Positions 51,500-60,949 are shown, counted from the first letter of the stretch. The stretch is DNA of 64,000 nt from Lentibacillus amyloliquefaciens (GCF_001307805.1 NZ_CP013862.1:3658001-3722000), one strand, 5' to 3'. A program made the numbers and translations. Notes: generated by a model from the letters alone, not told the origin.

Positions 51500-52345
51500 A
51501 TGAAGATTGCCGTAATGACTGATAGCACATCATATATTCCCGGAGAATTAATCGATAAGCATAACATTCATATCGTCCCGCTCAGTGTCGTGTTTGGTGA
51601 TACATCATACCGTGAAGGCACTGATATCACGACTGAGGAATTTTATCAAAAAGTTAAAGAAGCTGAGGAATTGCCGAAAACATCTCAGCCGTCAATTGGA
51701 ATGATATCCAATAAGCTTGAGGAATTGGCAAAGGACTATGATGCAGTCGTCTCGGTTCATTTGTCGAGCGGAATCAGCGGCACATACCAGGCCGTTGCCA
51801 GTGCAGGTGAAATGATTGATGCGATTGACGTTTATCCGTATGATTCTGAGCTGAGCTGCATGGGTCAGGGTTTTTATGTGCTGGAGGCGGCAGAGCTGTC
51901 TGAGGTACTGGATACGCCTGAGGCAATTATTGCTCGTCTTGACGAAATGAAAAAATCAACTCGTGCTTATTTTATGGCTGATGATTTAAGCCACTTGCAG
52001 CGCGGCGGCCGTCTGAACGGCGCCCAGGCAATCGTGGGAAGCCTGCTTCAGGTAAAACCGGTGCTTCACTTTGTTGATAAAAAGATTGTGCCCTTTGAAA
52101 AAATCAGGACACGGAAAAAAGCGTTAAACCGGATTATGGGCATGATTGAAGAAGAAGCGGCACAGGGGAAAAAGCTTAAAGTTGCTTTCATTCATGCCAA
52201 TAATGAATCAGCGGCTGCTGAACTGAAAGAGCAATTTGACGCTGATTATCCCGGGATGGATACGATGATCAGTTATTTCGGCCCGGTAATCGGAACCCAC
52301 CTCGGAGAAGGTGCTCTCGGTGTCTGCTGGTATACAAAAGCATAA
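51500..52345 (+). CDS. degV: DegV family fatty-acid-binding protein
   Basis: This 281-residue protein has the two-domain DegV fold. There is 'MTDSTSYIPGELI' at the start, the 'KTSQPSIGM' motif (about 61-69), and 'VSVHLSSGISGTYQAV' (about 86-101), with Thr and Ser residues that hold the lipid head group. FakB proteins of this family present fatty acids to FakA kinase for phosphorylation. It is encoded between degU and comFA, as yviA/degV is in B. subtilis. ATG 51500 behind GAGGAGAAGG. Confidence 0.92.
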   Translation: MKIAVMTDSTSYIPGELIDKHNIHIVPLSVVFGDTSYREGTDITTEEFYQKVKEAEELPKTSQPSIGMISNKLEELAKDYDAVVSVHLSSGISGTYQAVASAGEMIDAIDVYPYDSELSCMGQGFYVLEAAELSEVLDTPEAIIARLDEMKKSTRAYFMADDLSHLQRGGRLNGAQAIVGSLLQVKPVLHFVDKKIVPFEKIRTRKKALNRIMGMIEEEAAQGKKLKVAFIHANNESAAAELKEQFDADYPGMDTMISYFGPVIGTHLGEGALGVCWYTKA

Positions 52346-52424
52346 TCTTAAATGTTACTCGGGGATTGGCTGCCCTGCCGATCCTTTTAAAACCTTCCTA
52401 TTAATCTGCCGGGAGCGTGAAGTT

Positions 52425-53795
52425 ATGGACTATAACGAGCTTTGTCAGCGTTATGCAGGCAAACTTCTTCTGCGAAATGAAATCCTCATTGATGACCCCT
52501 TATTCGAACGATTACTGGAAACAGGTCATTTTACCTCTAAGCCCTCTATTGAGAAAACATGGCTCCTTTATCAATGTCAGCGCTGCGGCAACCAAAAGCC
52601 CTCATTATTCGGCAGGATGCCATGTCACAATTGTAAAGAAACCCATACTTATTGCAGGAAGTGCATTGAAATGGGCCGGGTCATGGAATGCTTATCATTA
52701 TATGAATGGACAGGTCATGATTACCAATGGCCAAGTCACACGGATGCCTGTACATGGACGGGAAACTTGACCGCAGCGCAGCAGAAAGCGTCGAATCAAA
52801 TAACCGAAGCCATTAGCCACAGTAGAAAAGAGCTCCTCATATGGGCGGTTTGTGGTGCCGGTAAAACAGAGATGCTTTATCCCGGCATAGCCGAAGCCCT
52901 TAAACTTAGAAAAAGAATATGCATTGCCACACCGAGGGCAGATGTGGTGAGGGAATTATTGCCAAGGCTGCGCGCGGCATTTTCCGATATTTATATCCAA
53001 GGCTTGTATGGCGGAAGTCTGGAAAAAGACGGAACAGCTCAGCTTATTATCGCAACAACTCATCAGCTGTTGCGTTACAGTAATGCATTCGATGTCATGA
53101 TTATTGATGAGGTTGACGCATTTCCGTATACAAAAGACCCAACCCTCCCATTTACCACCGAGCGCGCCAGAAACAAAACCGGTACGACGATTTATTTAAC
53201 AGCCACCCCCAGGAAAGACTATAAGAGACGAATGACGGAAAAGAAACTGCCTTATTTATTTGTCCCCAGACGTTTTCATAACCATCCATTGCCAGTACCC
53301 AGCCTGCAAATGTGTTTTTCATTAAAGAAAAACCTAGCGAATTCTCAGCTTCCTGACCCATTTTATAAATGGTTTTCCCGGCGCAAGAACGCTTATCGGC
53401 AATTGCTCATATTTGTTCCGACCATCAGCCTGGCCGAAACCATGACGCAAAAACTAGCAAACCGTCTCTCTCAATTTGATATTATGGCAGTCCATGCTTC
53501 TGATGAGAACCGGGAGGAAAAAGTTCAGGCCTTTCGGGATAAACAATACCAAATACTTGTTACAACCACCATTTTGGAGCGTGGGGTGACTTTTCCATCG
53601 GTGGATGTGGCGGTTCTTGACGCAGGTCACACGGTTTTTGATGAAGCAGCACTTGTACAAATTGCCGGCAGAGCAGGCAGAAGCCCGGATGATCCGGATG
53701 GAGAAGTTGTTTTCTTCCATGACGGGAAAACTGAAGCAATGACAGAAGCGGTCAGATCCATTATCAAAATGAACAAGCGGGGAGGGTTTCACTAG
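52425..53795 (+). CDS. comFA: Competence DNA helicase/translocase ComFA
   Basis: This 456-residue DEAD-box-like ATPase is needed for uptake of single-stranded DNA. The N-terminal four-Cys zinc site is CQRCGN ... CHNCKETHTYCRKC (about 51-80), Walker A is AVCGAGKTEM (about 145-154), the DEAD-type box is IIDEVDAFP (about 226-234), motif III is 'YLTATPR', and motif VI is 'QIAGRAGRSPDDPDG' (about 415-430). The start is ATG 52425 behind GGGAGCGTGA; a longer frame lacks a site. comFC begins two bases after the stop. comFB of B. subtilis is absent. Confidence 0.95.
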   Translation: MDYNELCQRYAGKLLLRNEILIDDPLFERLLETGHFTSKPSIEKTWLLYQCQRCGNQKPSLFGRMPCHNCKETHTYCRKCIEMGRVMECLSLYEWTGHDYQWPSHTDACTWTGNLTAAQQKASNQITEAISHSRKELLIWAVCGAGKTEMLYPGIAEALKLRKRICIATPRADVVRELLPRLRAAFSDIYIQGLYGGSLEKDGTAQLIIATTHQLLRYSNAFDVMIIDEVDAFPYTKDPTLPFTTERARNKTGTTIYLTATPRKDYKRRMTEKKLPYLFVPRRFHNHPLPVPSLQMCFSLKKNLANSQLPDPFYKWFSRRKNAYRQLLIFVPTISLAETMTQKLANRLSQFDIMAVHASDENREEKVQAFRDKQYQILVTTTILERGVTFPSVDVAVLDAGHTVFDEAALVQIAGRAGRSPDDPDGEVVFFHDGKTEAMTEAVRSIIKMNKRGGFH

Positions 53796-53796
53796 C

Positions 53797-54477
53797 ATGA
53801 ATTGTTTATGGTGTGATACCGATATTATACCGGAAATCAGCTGGAAAACGATTATTCAGCCGCCCGAACGCAAGAAGCTGTGCCCCTCCTGTGAGGATCA
53901 ACTGCAGATTCTGCAAGGTAAAAGATGCAGCACATGCAGCAGGGAAAGTGAAGAGGAGATGTGTTCTGATTGCAGGCGGTGGAAACTTAGTAGACATGAT
54001 GCCCCGCTGGAATGGAATTATTCGGTGTTTACATATAATGACAGGATGCAAGAGATGATTTCAAGATGGAAATACCGGGGCGATTATTCGCTTGGCAATG
54101 CGTTTGAAAACTATTACCGGAAAGCATTTAGCCGAATAGTTTCCTTTCTTCCCAAAGACACTGCAGCTGTTCCGATTCCATTAAGTGAGGAACGCATTAA
54201 AGAGAGAGGGTTCAATCAATCCGGGATGCTGGCAGGGTTTTTACCGCTTGAAACAGTCGAATTACTGGTACGCACCCACAGTGAGAAGCAATCAAAACGA
54301 ACGCGCCGTGAGCGTATAACAGCCGAAAATCCATTCAGGACGGAACAGACATTCAACAAACCGGTCATTCTTGCCGATGATATTTATACTACCGGAACAA
54401 CATTGCACCACGCCGCTTTTATTTTAAAAAGGAACGGCTGCCCGGCTGTCTATGCTCTGACATTAATTCGTGGATAA
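53797..54477 (+). CDS. comFC: Competence protein ComFC (phosphoribosyltransferase-like)
   Basis: This 226-residue protein has an N-terminal zinc ribbon (CLWC ... CPSC ... CSTC ... CSDC, about residues 3-55). A PRTase-like domain follows with 'PIPLSEERIKERGFNQS' (about 128-144) and the PRPP loop 'VILADDIYTTGTTL' (about 188-201). It works with ComFA in DNA uptake. ATG 53797 follows the comFA TAG by one base. In B. subtilis flagellar genes follow; here a repeat follows. Confidence 0.94.
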   Translation: MNCLWCDTDIIPEISWKTIIQPPERKKLCPSCEDQLQILQGKRCSTCSRESEEEMCSDCRRWKLSRHDAPLEWNYSVFTYNDRMQEMISRWKYRGDYSLGNAFENYYRKAFSRIVSFLPKDTAAVPIPLSEERIKERGFNQSGMLAGFLPLETVELLVRTHSEKQSKRTRRERITAENPFRTEQTFNKPVILADDIYTTGTTLHHAAFILKRNGCPAVYALTLIRG

Positions 54478-54483
54478 CAGCCA

Positions 54484-54609
54484 TTTATCCCGCATGTAAA
54501 GGACAGTAATTTCGCCATAAATCGGCGGCTAACTGTCCTTAAATGCCCGATTCGATTCGACTAACATTCAGTAGAGAAAAGCACGCCACTGAATGAAGTC
54601 TCACTTTAT
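54484..54609 (+). repeat. Family A repeat at the comFC / lost flagellar junction
   Basis: TTTATCCCGCATGTAAAGG, hairpin 1 CAGTAATTTCGCC/GGCGGCTAACTG, CCGATTCGATTCGACTAACA, hairpin 2 TTCAGTAG-AG/ACTGAA and GAAGTCTCACTTTATG. It lies seven bases after the comFC stop codon. Confidence 0.75.
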
Positions 54610-54655
54610 GAAAAAATGATGACAGGAAAGGGGGGAGAGACATGGTGGCTGAAAG

Positions 54656-54917
54656 ATGATTGATTTCTGGATTGAGGCAAGAGGGGGGTTCCCAGCCAAA
54701 TCAGTCCTCCCTACTTTAACTGAAAACGAAATGGTGCTCGGAAGTGAAATTGTCAGTCTAAATGAACAAATTCAGGAAAAACTGAACATTATTATTCAAC
54801 GAGTTCAAGGTTGAAATGACACATATGAAAAAACAGAAAAAATCTAATCATTCTTACCTTAACCCATATGAAAATGTGAAAACAATAGATGGAATATTTT
54901 TAGACAGCAAAAATTAA
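54656..54917 (+). pseudogene. fliT: Decayed 3' part of a flagellar chaperone gene (fliT-like)
   Basis: In one frame from 54692 to 54805 it reads PAKSVLPTLTENEMVLGSEI ... LNEQIQEKLNIIIQR. In the frame one base on (54804-54917) it continues FKVEMTHMKKQKKSNHSYLN, then PYENVKTIDGIFLDSKN-stop. The order and character match the C-terminal half of Bacillus FliT: 'TEEE..LG..I..LN..I..KL', 'KKQKKSN..Y.NPY....T.DG.(F/Y)LD.K'. The N-terminal part is missing and the frame is broken. Its position, directly upstream of hpf, is where fliT lies in B. subtilis. The call is from memory of the family. Confidence 0.6.
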
Positions 54918-54985
54918 TAAGCGAAAAAGGCTGGTAATTCAACGGTTTTCGATTCAAGCATCTATTTTTCCGACATTATTTTTTC

Positions 54986-55012
54986 GTTTAAGCAGGAAAA
55001 GTGAGGGGGAAT
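54986..55012 (+). promoter_or_regulatory. Candidate sigma-B promoter of hpf
   Basis: GTTTAA (54986-54991), a 15-base spacer, GGGAAT (55007-55012), matching the sigma-B consensus GTTTAA-N12-15-GGGWAW. A TATAAT (55017-55022) overlaps downstream. hpf (yvyD) of B. subtilis is a sigma-B target. Confidence 0.5.
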
Positions 55013-55053
55013 GTAGTATAATGAATACATAAGATGAAAGGAGGACACTTTTT

Positions 55054-55611
55054 ATGAAGTACAACATTCGTGGTGAAAATATTGAGGTGACCGGAGCAAT
55101 TCGGGAATATGTCGAAAAGAAAGTCGGCAAACTCGCCAGATATTTTGATGCAGAGCCATCATCGGATGTGAACGTCAACTTGAGTGTCTATAACGATGAA
55201 CAGCAAATTGAGGTTACGATTCCAATGCCAAATCTACTCCTCCGGGCCGAAGTGCAGCATCTTGATCTATATGCAGCCATCGACTTGGTAGTAGATAAAT
55301 TGGAACGGCAAATCCGCAAGTACAAAACAAAAGTAAATCGCAAATTTAGACAAGAAGGTTCTCCGAAACATATATTTGCAGAATTGGAAAAAGAAGCTGC
55401 ATTGGAAAATGAGCAAGCCGAATCAGACGAAGTTGAAATTGTCCGCAAAAAGCAATTTGATCTGAAACCAATGGATTCTGAAGAGGCCGTGCTGCAGATG
55501 GACATGCTGGGACATGCTTTTTATGTATTTACCAACGCCGTTTCAGGTGATACAAATGTTGTTTATCGCCGGAAAGACGGTAAATATGGTTTAATTGAAC
55601 CTACCAGTTAA
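55054..55611 (+). CDS. hpf: Long-form ribosome hibernation promoting factor HPF
   Basis: This 185-residue protein has an N-terminal S30AE domain (about 1-100, 'YNIRGENIEVTGAIREYVEKK') and a C-terminal dimerisation domain (about 128-185, 'FDLKPMDSEEAVLQMDMLGHAFYVF'). The long form joins two 70S ribosomes into an inactive 100S dimer in stationary phase or stress. ATG 55054 follows AAAGGAGGA. It is monocistronic, with a possible sigma-B promoter upstream and a terminator after it. Position just before secA is conserved. Confidence 0.96.
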   Translation: MKYNIRGENIEVTGAIREYVEKKVGKLARYFDAEPSSDVNVNLSVYNDEQQIEVTIPMPNLLLRAEVQHLDLYAAIDLVVDKLERQIRKYKTKVNRKFRQEGSPKHIFAELEKEAALENEQAESDEVEIVRKKQFDLKPMDSEEAVLQMDMLGHAFYVFTNAVSGDTNVVYRRKDGKYGLIEPTS

Positions 55612-55631
55612 TAGAATTAGATAAAAATTGT

Positions 55632-55668
55632 AAACGGGGCGGTCCTGACTCACAGGGCCGTCCTTTAA
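55632..55668 (+). terminator. Terminator of hpf
   Basis: GGGGCGGTCCTG/CAGGGCCGTCC hairpin with a short T-run. Confidence 0.75.
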
Positions 55669-55718
55669 TGTATTCATAAGGTTTTCCCCCCTGGATTTTG
55701 GATGAAGGTGATTTGCAT

Positions 55719-55839
55719 TGTCGAAGTTTGTCGTACAGTATGCCAAATTTTAGATTTGGAAGTATATTTTACGCCATATTTTATAAGTTTGATAGAAATT
55801 ATGTCGAAATCTATGTTTTTATGTGAGATTTGTGTCGAA
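55719..55839 (+). promoter_or_regulatory. Cluster of Spo0A boxes upstream of the 51-aa gene
   Basis: Three perfect TGTCGAA sites, at 55719-55725, 55802-55808 and 55833-55839, plus TGTCGTA at 55729-55735, all on the plus strand. A probable sigma-A promoter (TTGGTT 55867-55872, TATAAC 55891-55896) lies just downstream, so the sites sit at activator-like distances of about 35-170 bases from the start point. Confidence 0.55.
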
Positions 55840-55927
55840 TGCACGCCCGAATTTTAAAAATGGTGATTGGTTTTTTTGTGGACATCATGCTATAACTGAG
55901 TCATACAAGATGAAAGGAAGTGCTTAT

Positions 55928-56083
55928 GTGAGTGAAAAGAAGTATGACGAGTTAGCCACAAAAGTTCGGCAGCATGAAGAAGCTATTGCCCAGCTTCTGG
56001 AAATCATTGCTGTAACCAATCGTCGTCTTTCTGAATTGGATGGGAAGCATGAAGACTCATTAAATCCTTATTCGTTTACATAG
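55928..56083 (+). CDS. Small coiled-coil protein, 51 aa, possible Spo0A target
   Basis: GTG 55928 behind GAAAGGAAG gives MSEKKYDELATKVRQHEEAI ... LLEIIAVTNRRLSELDGKHE ... PYSFT. It is mostly one amphipathic helix, likely an oligomeric coiled coil. No family recognised, no signal peptide. The upstream region has three perfect Spo0A boxes and a promoter, so it may belong to the sporulation/transition-state response. It lies alone between hpf and secA. Confidence 0.65.
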   Translation: MSEKKYDELATKVRQHEEAIAQLLEIIAVTNRRLSELDGKHEDSLNPYSFT

Positions 56084-56220
56084 GCCTTCCTATTTCAGTA
56101 TCCTCTTTATCCTCTTATTTGTTTCGTTGCAGGAACAGTCCGTCCCCCGGGCTGTTCCTTCTTCTTTTGCAAGGAAACCAGCGGATACGTTTGCCGGGAA
56201 AAGATTACTGTTAAAATGTA

Positions 56221-56346
56221 TGTTCAAGAAGGAGGATAAAGTGAAACTTCATTCAGCGGAATGTATATCTTTAGATATATGAGCCGCGAAGAAACAAGCC
56301 AACTAGAAACACCGACGTGTCATTTTTACCGGACTTTTTGAGCAAC
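56221..56346 (-). repeat. MITE-like repeat (family B), short copy
   Basis: Left end TGTTCAAGAAGGAGGATAAAG with the family A tail in reverse (AGTGAAACTTCATTCAGCGG), right end with CAACTAGAAACACCGACGTG and CCGGACTTTTTGAGCAAC. The ends are imperfect inverted repeats. The gap 56347-56663 up to secA shows nothing else recognisable. Confidence 0.65.
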
Positions 56347-56663
56347 TTCCTAAACCTGTTTCGGCTTTAAACTTCAAGTGCTTCCGACTATCGTAATCAG
56401 TTGTCATACAACTTGAGTTGCGTTATTATTAGTATTGGACTGTCTGTGTACGCAAGTTAAAGCGTAATGAAATTCACAATATATTTAACGTTATGTTTTG
56501 GAGATAAGATGCCCAGTACTAATCAGAAAGCATTGATACAGCTGGTTTTTTAAAAAAACTTGGTTTATCTCAAAGCTCTTAAGACACAGAAAGACTTTGG
56601 CATCTGCTGAGCAATTTGCTGCATGCCGGTTTTTCTTGAAGAAAAATATGAGGAGCGTTTTAA

Positions 56664-59183
56664 ATGGCAGGATTATTGACTAAAATTTTTGGTGACGGTA
56701 ATAAAAAACAATTAAGCAAACTACAGCGAAAAGTTTCTCAAATTGAAGATATGGAGCCCGAAATGGAAAGGTTATCCGATTCTGATCTCAGCCGGAAAAC
56801 TGAGGAATTCAAGGAACGCTATGCCAATGGCGAAACCTTGGATGAATTGCTGGTGGAAGCCTATGCTGTTGTGCGTGAGGGGGCCAAACGTGTGCTGGGC
56901 ATGCGTCCTTTTCCTGTTCAGCTGTCGGGTGCCATTGCGTTGCACGAAGGCAATATTGCCGAAATGAAAACAGGTGAAGGTAAAACATTGGCATCGACCA
57001 TGCCGGCATATTTAAATGCCCTTTCCGGGGAAGGCGTCCATATTATTACGGTCAATGATTATTTGGCTGACCGTGATGCGGAAGATATGGGCGAATTGTA
57101 CAACTTCCTTGGTCTGACTGTTGGCTTGAACGGCAATGGAATGACAAAGGAAGAAAAACGTGAAGCATATAACAGTGACATCACGTACGGTACGAACAAC
57201 GAATTTGGTTTTGATTATCTGCGTGATAATATGGTTCTTTATAAAGAGCAGATGGTACAGCGTTCCCTGAATTTCGCCATTATTGATGAAGTTGACTCAA
57301 TTTTGATTGATGAAGCACGAACCCCGCTGATCATTTCCGGTTCTGCTCAAAAGTCTGCCTCAATGTATCAGCAGGCAAATGGTTTTGTCAGGACGCTGAA
57401 CAAAGATACAGATTATACCTATGATGAAAAAACAAAGGGTGTACAACTGACGGAAGAAGGCATAAATAAAGCAGAACGTTATTTCAGTATTGAAAATCTG
57501 TTTGATTTAAACCATGTTTCCTTAACACACCATATTAACCAAGCTCTGAAAGCACACGTATCGATGCATCGTGACACGGATTATGTTGTTCAGGAAGGCG
57601 AAGTTGTCATTGTTGACCAGTTTACCGGCCGCCTGATGAAAGGACGCCGCTACAGTGATGGTCTTCATCAGGCAATTGAAGCTAAAGAAGGCATGCAGAT
57701 TCAGAATGAGAGCATGACGCTCGCTTCAATCACATTCCAGAACTTTTTCCGGATGTATCAGAAGTTGTCCGGCATGACCGGTACAGCTAAAACTGAGGAA
57801 GAAGAATTCCGCAACATTTATAATATGGACGTTATTGCAATACCGACGAATGAACCGATAATTCGTGATGACAAAGCGGATATGATTTATAAGTCTGTGG
57901 AAGGCAAATTCCAGGCGGTTGCCGAGGATATTAAAGACCGCTATGAAGCCGGGCAGCCTGTTTTGGTAGGTACTGTTGCGGTTGAAACGTCAGAACTGAT
58001 ATCTAAGCTCTTGAAGAAATCAGGCGTCCCGCATAATATTTTAAATGCAAAAAACCACTATCGTGAAGCAGAGATTATTGAGAATGCGGGTCAAAAAGGT
58101 GCGATTACAATTGCAACGAACATGGCCGGCCGCGGTACCGACATCAAACTTGGTGAAGGTGTAACGGATCGTGGTGGACTGGCTGTCATTGGTACCGAAC
58201 GACATGAGTCCCGACGCATCGATAATCAGCTGCGCGGTCGTTCAGGACGTCAAGGTGACCCTGGCATGTCTCAGTTTTATCTTTCCATGGAAGACGAGCT
58301 GATGCGACGCTTTGGTTCTGAAAACATGCGCAACATGATGGAACGTATGGGTATGGACGACACACAGCCGATTGAAAGCAAGATGGTTTCACGAGCTGTT
58401 GAATCTGCTCAGAAGCGTGTGGAAGGCAATAATTTTGATGCCCGGAAAACAGTCTTGTCGTATGATGATGTCCTGAGACAGCAACGTGAAATCATTTATA
58501 AACAACGGTTTGACGTCATTGAAGCAAATGAAGATCTGAGTGAAATTGTCCAGGAGATGATTAAATCATCAATTGAACGTGTGGTTAGTGCGAATACGCA
58601 AGATGACCTTGACGAAAATTGGGAACTGGAATCCATCATCGAATATGTTCACGGCAATTTGCTGAATCCTGATGATATTTCGTCAGACGATATTAAAGGC
58701 AAAGAACCTGAAGAGATAACAGAATTGATTCTGGATAAAGTTAAAGCACGCTATGAGGAAAAGGAAGAGGAATTGACGCCTGAACAAATGCGTGAGTTCG
58801 AAAAAGTAATCGTCTTGCGTACAGTGGATACGAAGTGGATGGACCATATTGATCAGATGGATCAGCTGCGCCAGGGTATTCATCTGCGGGCTTATGGCCA
58901 AAACGATCCGTTACAGGAATACCAGGCTGAAGGCTTTCAAATGTTTGAAGAAATGATTGTTGAGATCGAGGAAGAAGTTTCCAAATACGTTATGAAAGCG
59001 GAAATTCGTGACAATCTGCAGCGTCAGGAAGTTGCGAAAAATACTCAGGCCGTTTCCGGCGGGCAAAATCAAGATGAAAAGAAAAAGAGCCGCAAGCCAT
59101 ATGTGAAATCGGAAAACACTGGCCGTAATGAGCCATGCCCATGCGGCAGCGGTAAGAAATACAAACATTGCCATGGTGCATAA
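56664..59183 (+). CDS. secA: Preprotein translocase ATPase SecA
   Basis: This 839-residue motor of the Sec pathway is full length. Walker A is [12 protein letters not shown] (about 99-110), DEAD box '[16 protein letters not shown]' (about 207-222), '[24 protein letters not shown]' (about 315-338), motif VI '[14 protein letters not shown]' (about 518-531). The C-terminal zinc tail is [14 protein letters not shown], which binds SecB or lipids/ribosome. ATG 56664 behind GAGGAGCG. It feeds secreted proteins, including the lipoproteins here, to SecYEG. Confidence 0.98.
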   Translation: MAGLLTKIFGDGNKKQLSKLQRKVSQIEDMEPEMERLSDSDLSRKTEEFKERYANGETLDELLVEAYAVVREGAKRVLGMRPFPVQLSGAIALHEGNIAEMKTGEGKTLASTMPAYLNALSGEGVHIITVNDYLADRDAEDMGELYNFLGLTVGLNGNGMTKEEKREAYNSDITYGTNNEFGFDYLRDNMVLYKEQMVQRSLNFAIIDEVDSILIDEARTPLIISGSAQKSASMYQQANGFVRTLNKDTDYTYDEKTKGVQLTEEGINKAERYFSIENLFDLNHVSLTHHINQALKAHVSMHRDTDYVVQEGEVVIVDQFTGRLMKGRRYSDGLHQAIEAKEGMQIQNESMTLASITFQNFFRMYQKLSGMTGTAKTEEEEFRNIYNMDVIAIPTNEPIIRDDKADMIYKSVEGKFQAVAEDIKDRYEAGQPVLVGTVAVETSELISKLLKKSGVPHNILNAKNHYREAEIIENAGQKGAITIATNMAGRGTDIKLGEGVTDRGGLAVIGTERHESRRIDNQLRGRSGRQGDPGMSQFYLSMEDELMRRFGSENMRNMMERMGMDDTQPIESKMVSRAVESAQKRVEGNNFDARKTVLSYDDVLRQQREIIYKQRFDVIEANEDLSEIVQEMIKSSIERVVSANTQDDLDENWELESIIEYVHGNLLNPDDISSDDIKGKEPEEITELILDKVKARYEEKEEELTPEQMREFEKVIVLRTVDTKWMDHIDQMDQLRQGIHLRAYGQNDPLQEYQAEGFQMFEEMIVEIEEEVSKYVMKAEIRDNLQRQEVAKNTQAVSGGQNQDEKKKSRKPYVKSENTGRNEPCPCGSGKKYKHCHGA

Positions 59184-59205
59184 TTTAAAGATATGAAAAA
59201 TATCT

Positions 59206-59238
59206 GGAAACACTCTCGGAATGACCGGGAGTGTTTTC
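59206..59238 (+). terminator. Terminator of secA
   Basis: AAACACTC ... GGAGTGTTTT, a hairpin followed by a short T-rich tail. Confidence 0.75.
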
Positions 59239-59273
59239 GCTGATATAATAAAAGGACTGGAGAGGTGAACAAT

Positions 59274-60375
59274 ATGGAACTTGTTGAAATTGGAAATGAA
59301 CTGGAACAGATGAATAAGCGTATTGATGATTTCAGGGGGTCTCTTTGACTTAGATGTCAAACGGGAACGTATTAAAGAACTAGAACTGGAAATGAGCGAT
59401 CCGGCATTTTGGAATGATCAGAACAAAGCTCAAAAGCTGATCGATGAAAATAACAGCCTGAAACGATATGTGGAAGGATTTGACTCTCTGGAAGAACAAC
59501 TTGAGAACATGGAAGTGTCTTATGAACTCGTCAAAGAAGAAAATGACCAGGAATTATTTGAAGATCTGGAAAATGATTTAGCTGGATTACGTGACGAGAT
59601 GAACGCATTCGAACTGCAGATGCTCTTGAGTGAACCCTATGATCAAAATAATGCTATTCTGGAATTGCATCCGGGAGCAGGCGGCACCGAATCCCAGGAT
59701 TGGGCAAGCATTCTTCTGCGCATGTATCAACGCTGGGCTGAAAGCAAGCATTTTTCAGTTGAAACGCTCAACTATCTGCCCGGGGATGATGCCGGTGTCA
59801 AAAATGTTACGCTATGGATCAAGGGATATAACGCCTATGGTTATCTGAAGGCTGAAAAAGGTGTCCATCGCCTAGTGCGTATCTCGCCTTTTGATTCGTC
59901 GGGAAGACGTCATACCTCATTTGCATCATGTGATGTGATGCCGGAAATGGACGATGATGTGGATATTGAAGTAAGGAATGAAGATATTAAAATTGATACT
60001 TATCGTGCCAGTGGTGCCGGCGGTCAGCACGTTAATACGACCGATTCTGCCGTTCGGATTACGCATTTGCCGACAAAAACGATTGTAACCTGTCAATCGG
60101 AGCGTTCACAAATTCAGAATCGGGAGCGTGCGATGAAAATGCTGCGTTCCAAGCTGTATCAGCTGGAACTGGAACGTCAGCAGGAAGAAATTGATAAGCT
60201 TCGGGGAGAACAGCGGGAAATCGGCTGGGGCAGCCAGATACGCTCGTATGTTTTTCATCCCTATACGATGGTTAAAGATCATCGTACAAATGTTGAAGCA
60301 GGTAATGCACAAGGTGTTATTGACGGTGAACTTAATCAATTCATCGATGCATATTTACGTTCACGGATTAATTAG
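59274..60375 (+). CDS. prfB: Peptide chain release factor 2, with programmed +1 frameshift
   Basis: The gene starts at ATG 59274 (behind GGAGAGGTGA) with 24 codons ending CTT followed by the in-frame TGA at 59346-59348. The classic prfB slip site is complete: an SD-like AGGGGG (59334-59339), then CTT TGA C, so ribosomes shift +1 and continue GACTTAGAT from 59347. The total is about 367 residues. The GGQ loop '[16 protein letters not shown]' and the SPF stop-codon motif '[14 protein letters not shown]' are both present. The shift self-regulates RF2 level. Confidence 0.97.
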
Positions 60376-60386
60376 CAATTCGTAAG

Positions 60387-60422
60387 CGGAGGGAGAGAAT
60401 ACCCGCTCTCCTCCGTTTTTTA
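60387..60422 (+). terminator. Terminator of prfB
   Basis: CGGAGGGAGAG and CTCTCCTCCG hairpin with T6. Confidence 0.9.
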
Positions 60423-60588
60423 ATGTCCGGAAAAATTTACAAAAACGTCATAAATTGTTGTGAACCCCGCCACGCTACTCATTTAGGTTAATTATTTCCA
60501 AAAAACAATGGACGACGAGTTTTATTTTTTCAGCATTGGGTTATAATAGCCATGATAACCTTTATAATACTTTTGTTAGGGGGATAAC

Positions 60589-60930
60589 ATGAAAAAATGG
60601 TTATTGACAATGCTGTTCGCGACAGCACTAATGCTCGGTGCCTGTGGCGGCGGAGGTGATAGCGGCGGTGAAAGCACCGGCGGAGACGAAGGCGGTTCAA
60701 CCACCGACAGTGCAGCTGCTGAAGAAATTTTTGAAAGCAACTGTGCTTCATGTCATGGTGCAGACCTTTCAGGTGGTAACGGACCGGATTTAACAGCCGT
60801 TGGTGCAGATTATTCTTCAGATGAAATTGCTGATATCATCCAAAATGGAAAAGGAAGCATGCCGGCACAAGAAAACGTTTCTGAGGGAGATGCTCAGACA
60901 CTTGCTGACTGGTTAGCCGAGAAAAAGTAA
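60589..60930 (+). CDS. cccB: Cytochrome c551 lipoprotein CccB
   Basis: This 113-residue membrane-anchored electron carrier has a signal peptide with lipobox LGAC (Cys about 19), a Gly/Ser-rich acidic linker, then a cytochrome c domain with CASCH haem site (about 52-56), and the axial Met in GKGSMPA (about 88-94). It shuttles electrons in the respiratory chain near cytochrome c oxidase. ATG 60589 behind AGGGGG. The prfB-cccB-ftsE order is as in B. subtilis. Confidence 0.95.
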   Translation: MKKWLLTMLFATALMLGACGGGGDSGGESTGGDEGGSTTDSAAAEEIFESNCASCHGADLSGGNGPDLTAVGADYSSDEIADIIQNGKGSMPAQENVSEGDAQTLADWLAEKK

Positions 60931-60949
60931 ATGAGCAACACAGTAAACA

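Noticed and set aside
59323..59348. Apparent frameshift at the start of prfB
   Set aside because: This is the known programmed +1 site (AGGGGG...CTT TGA C), not damage.
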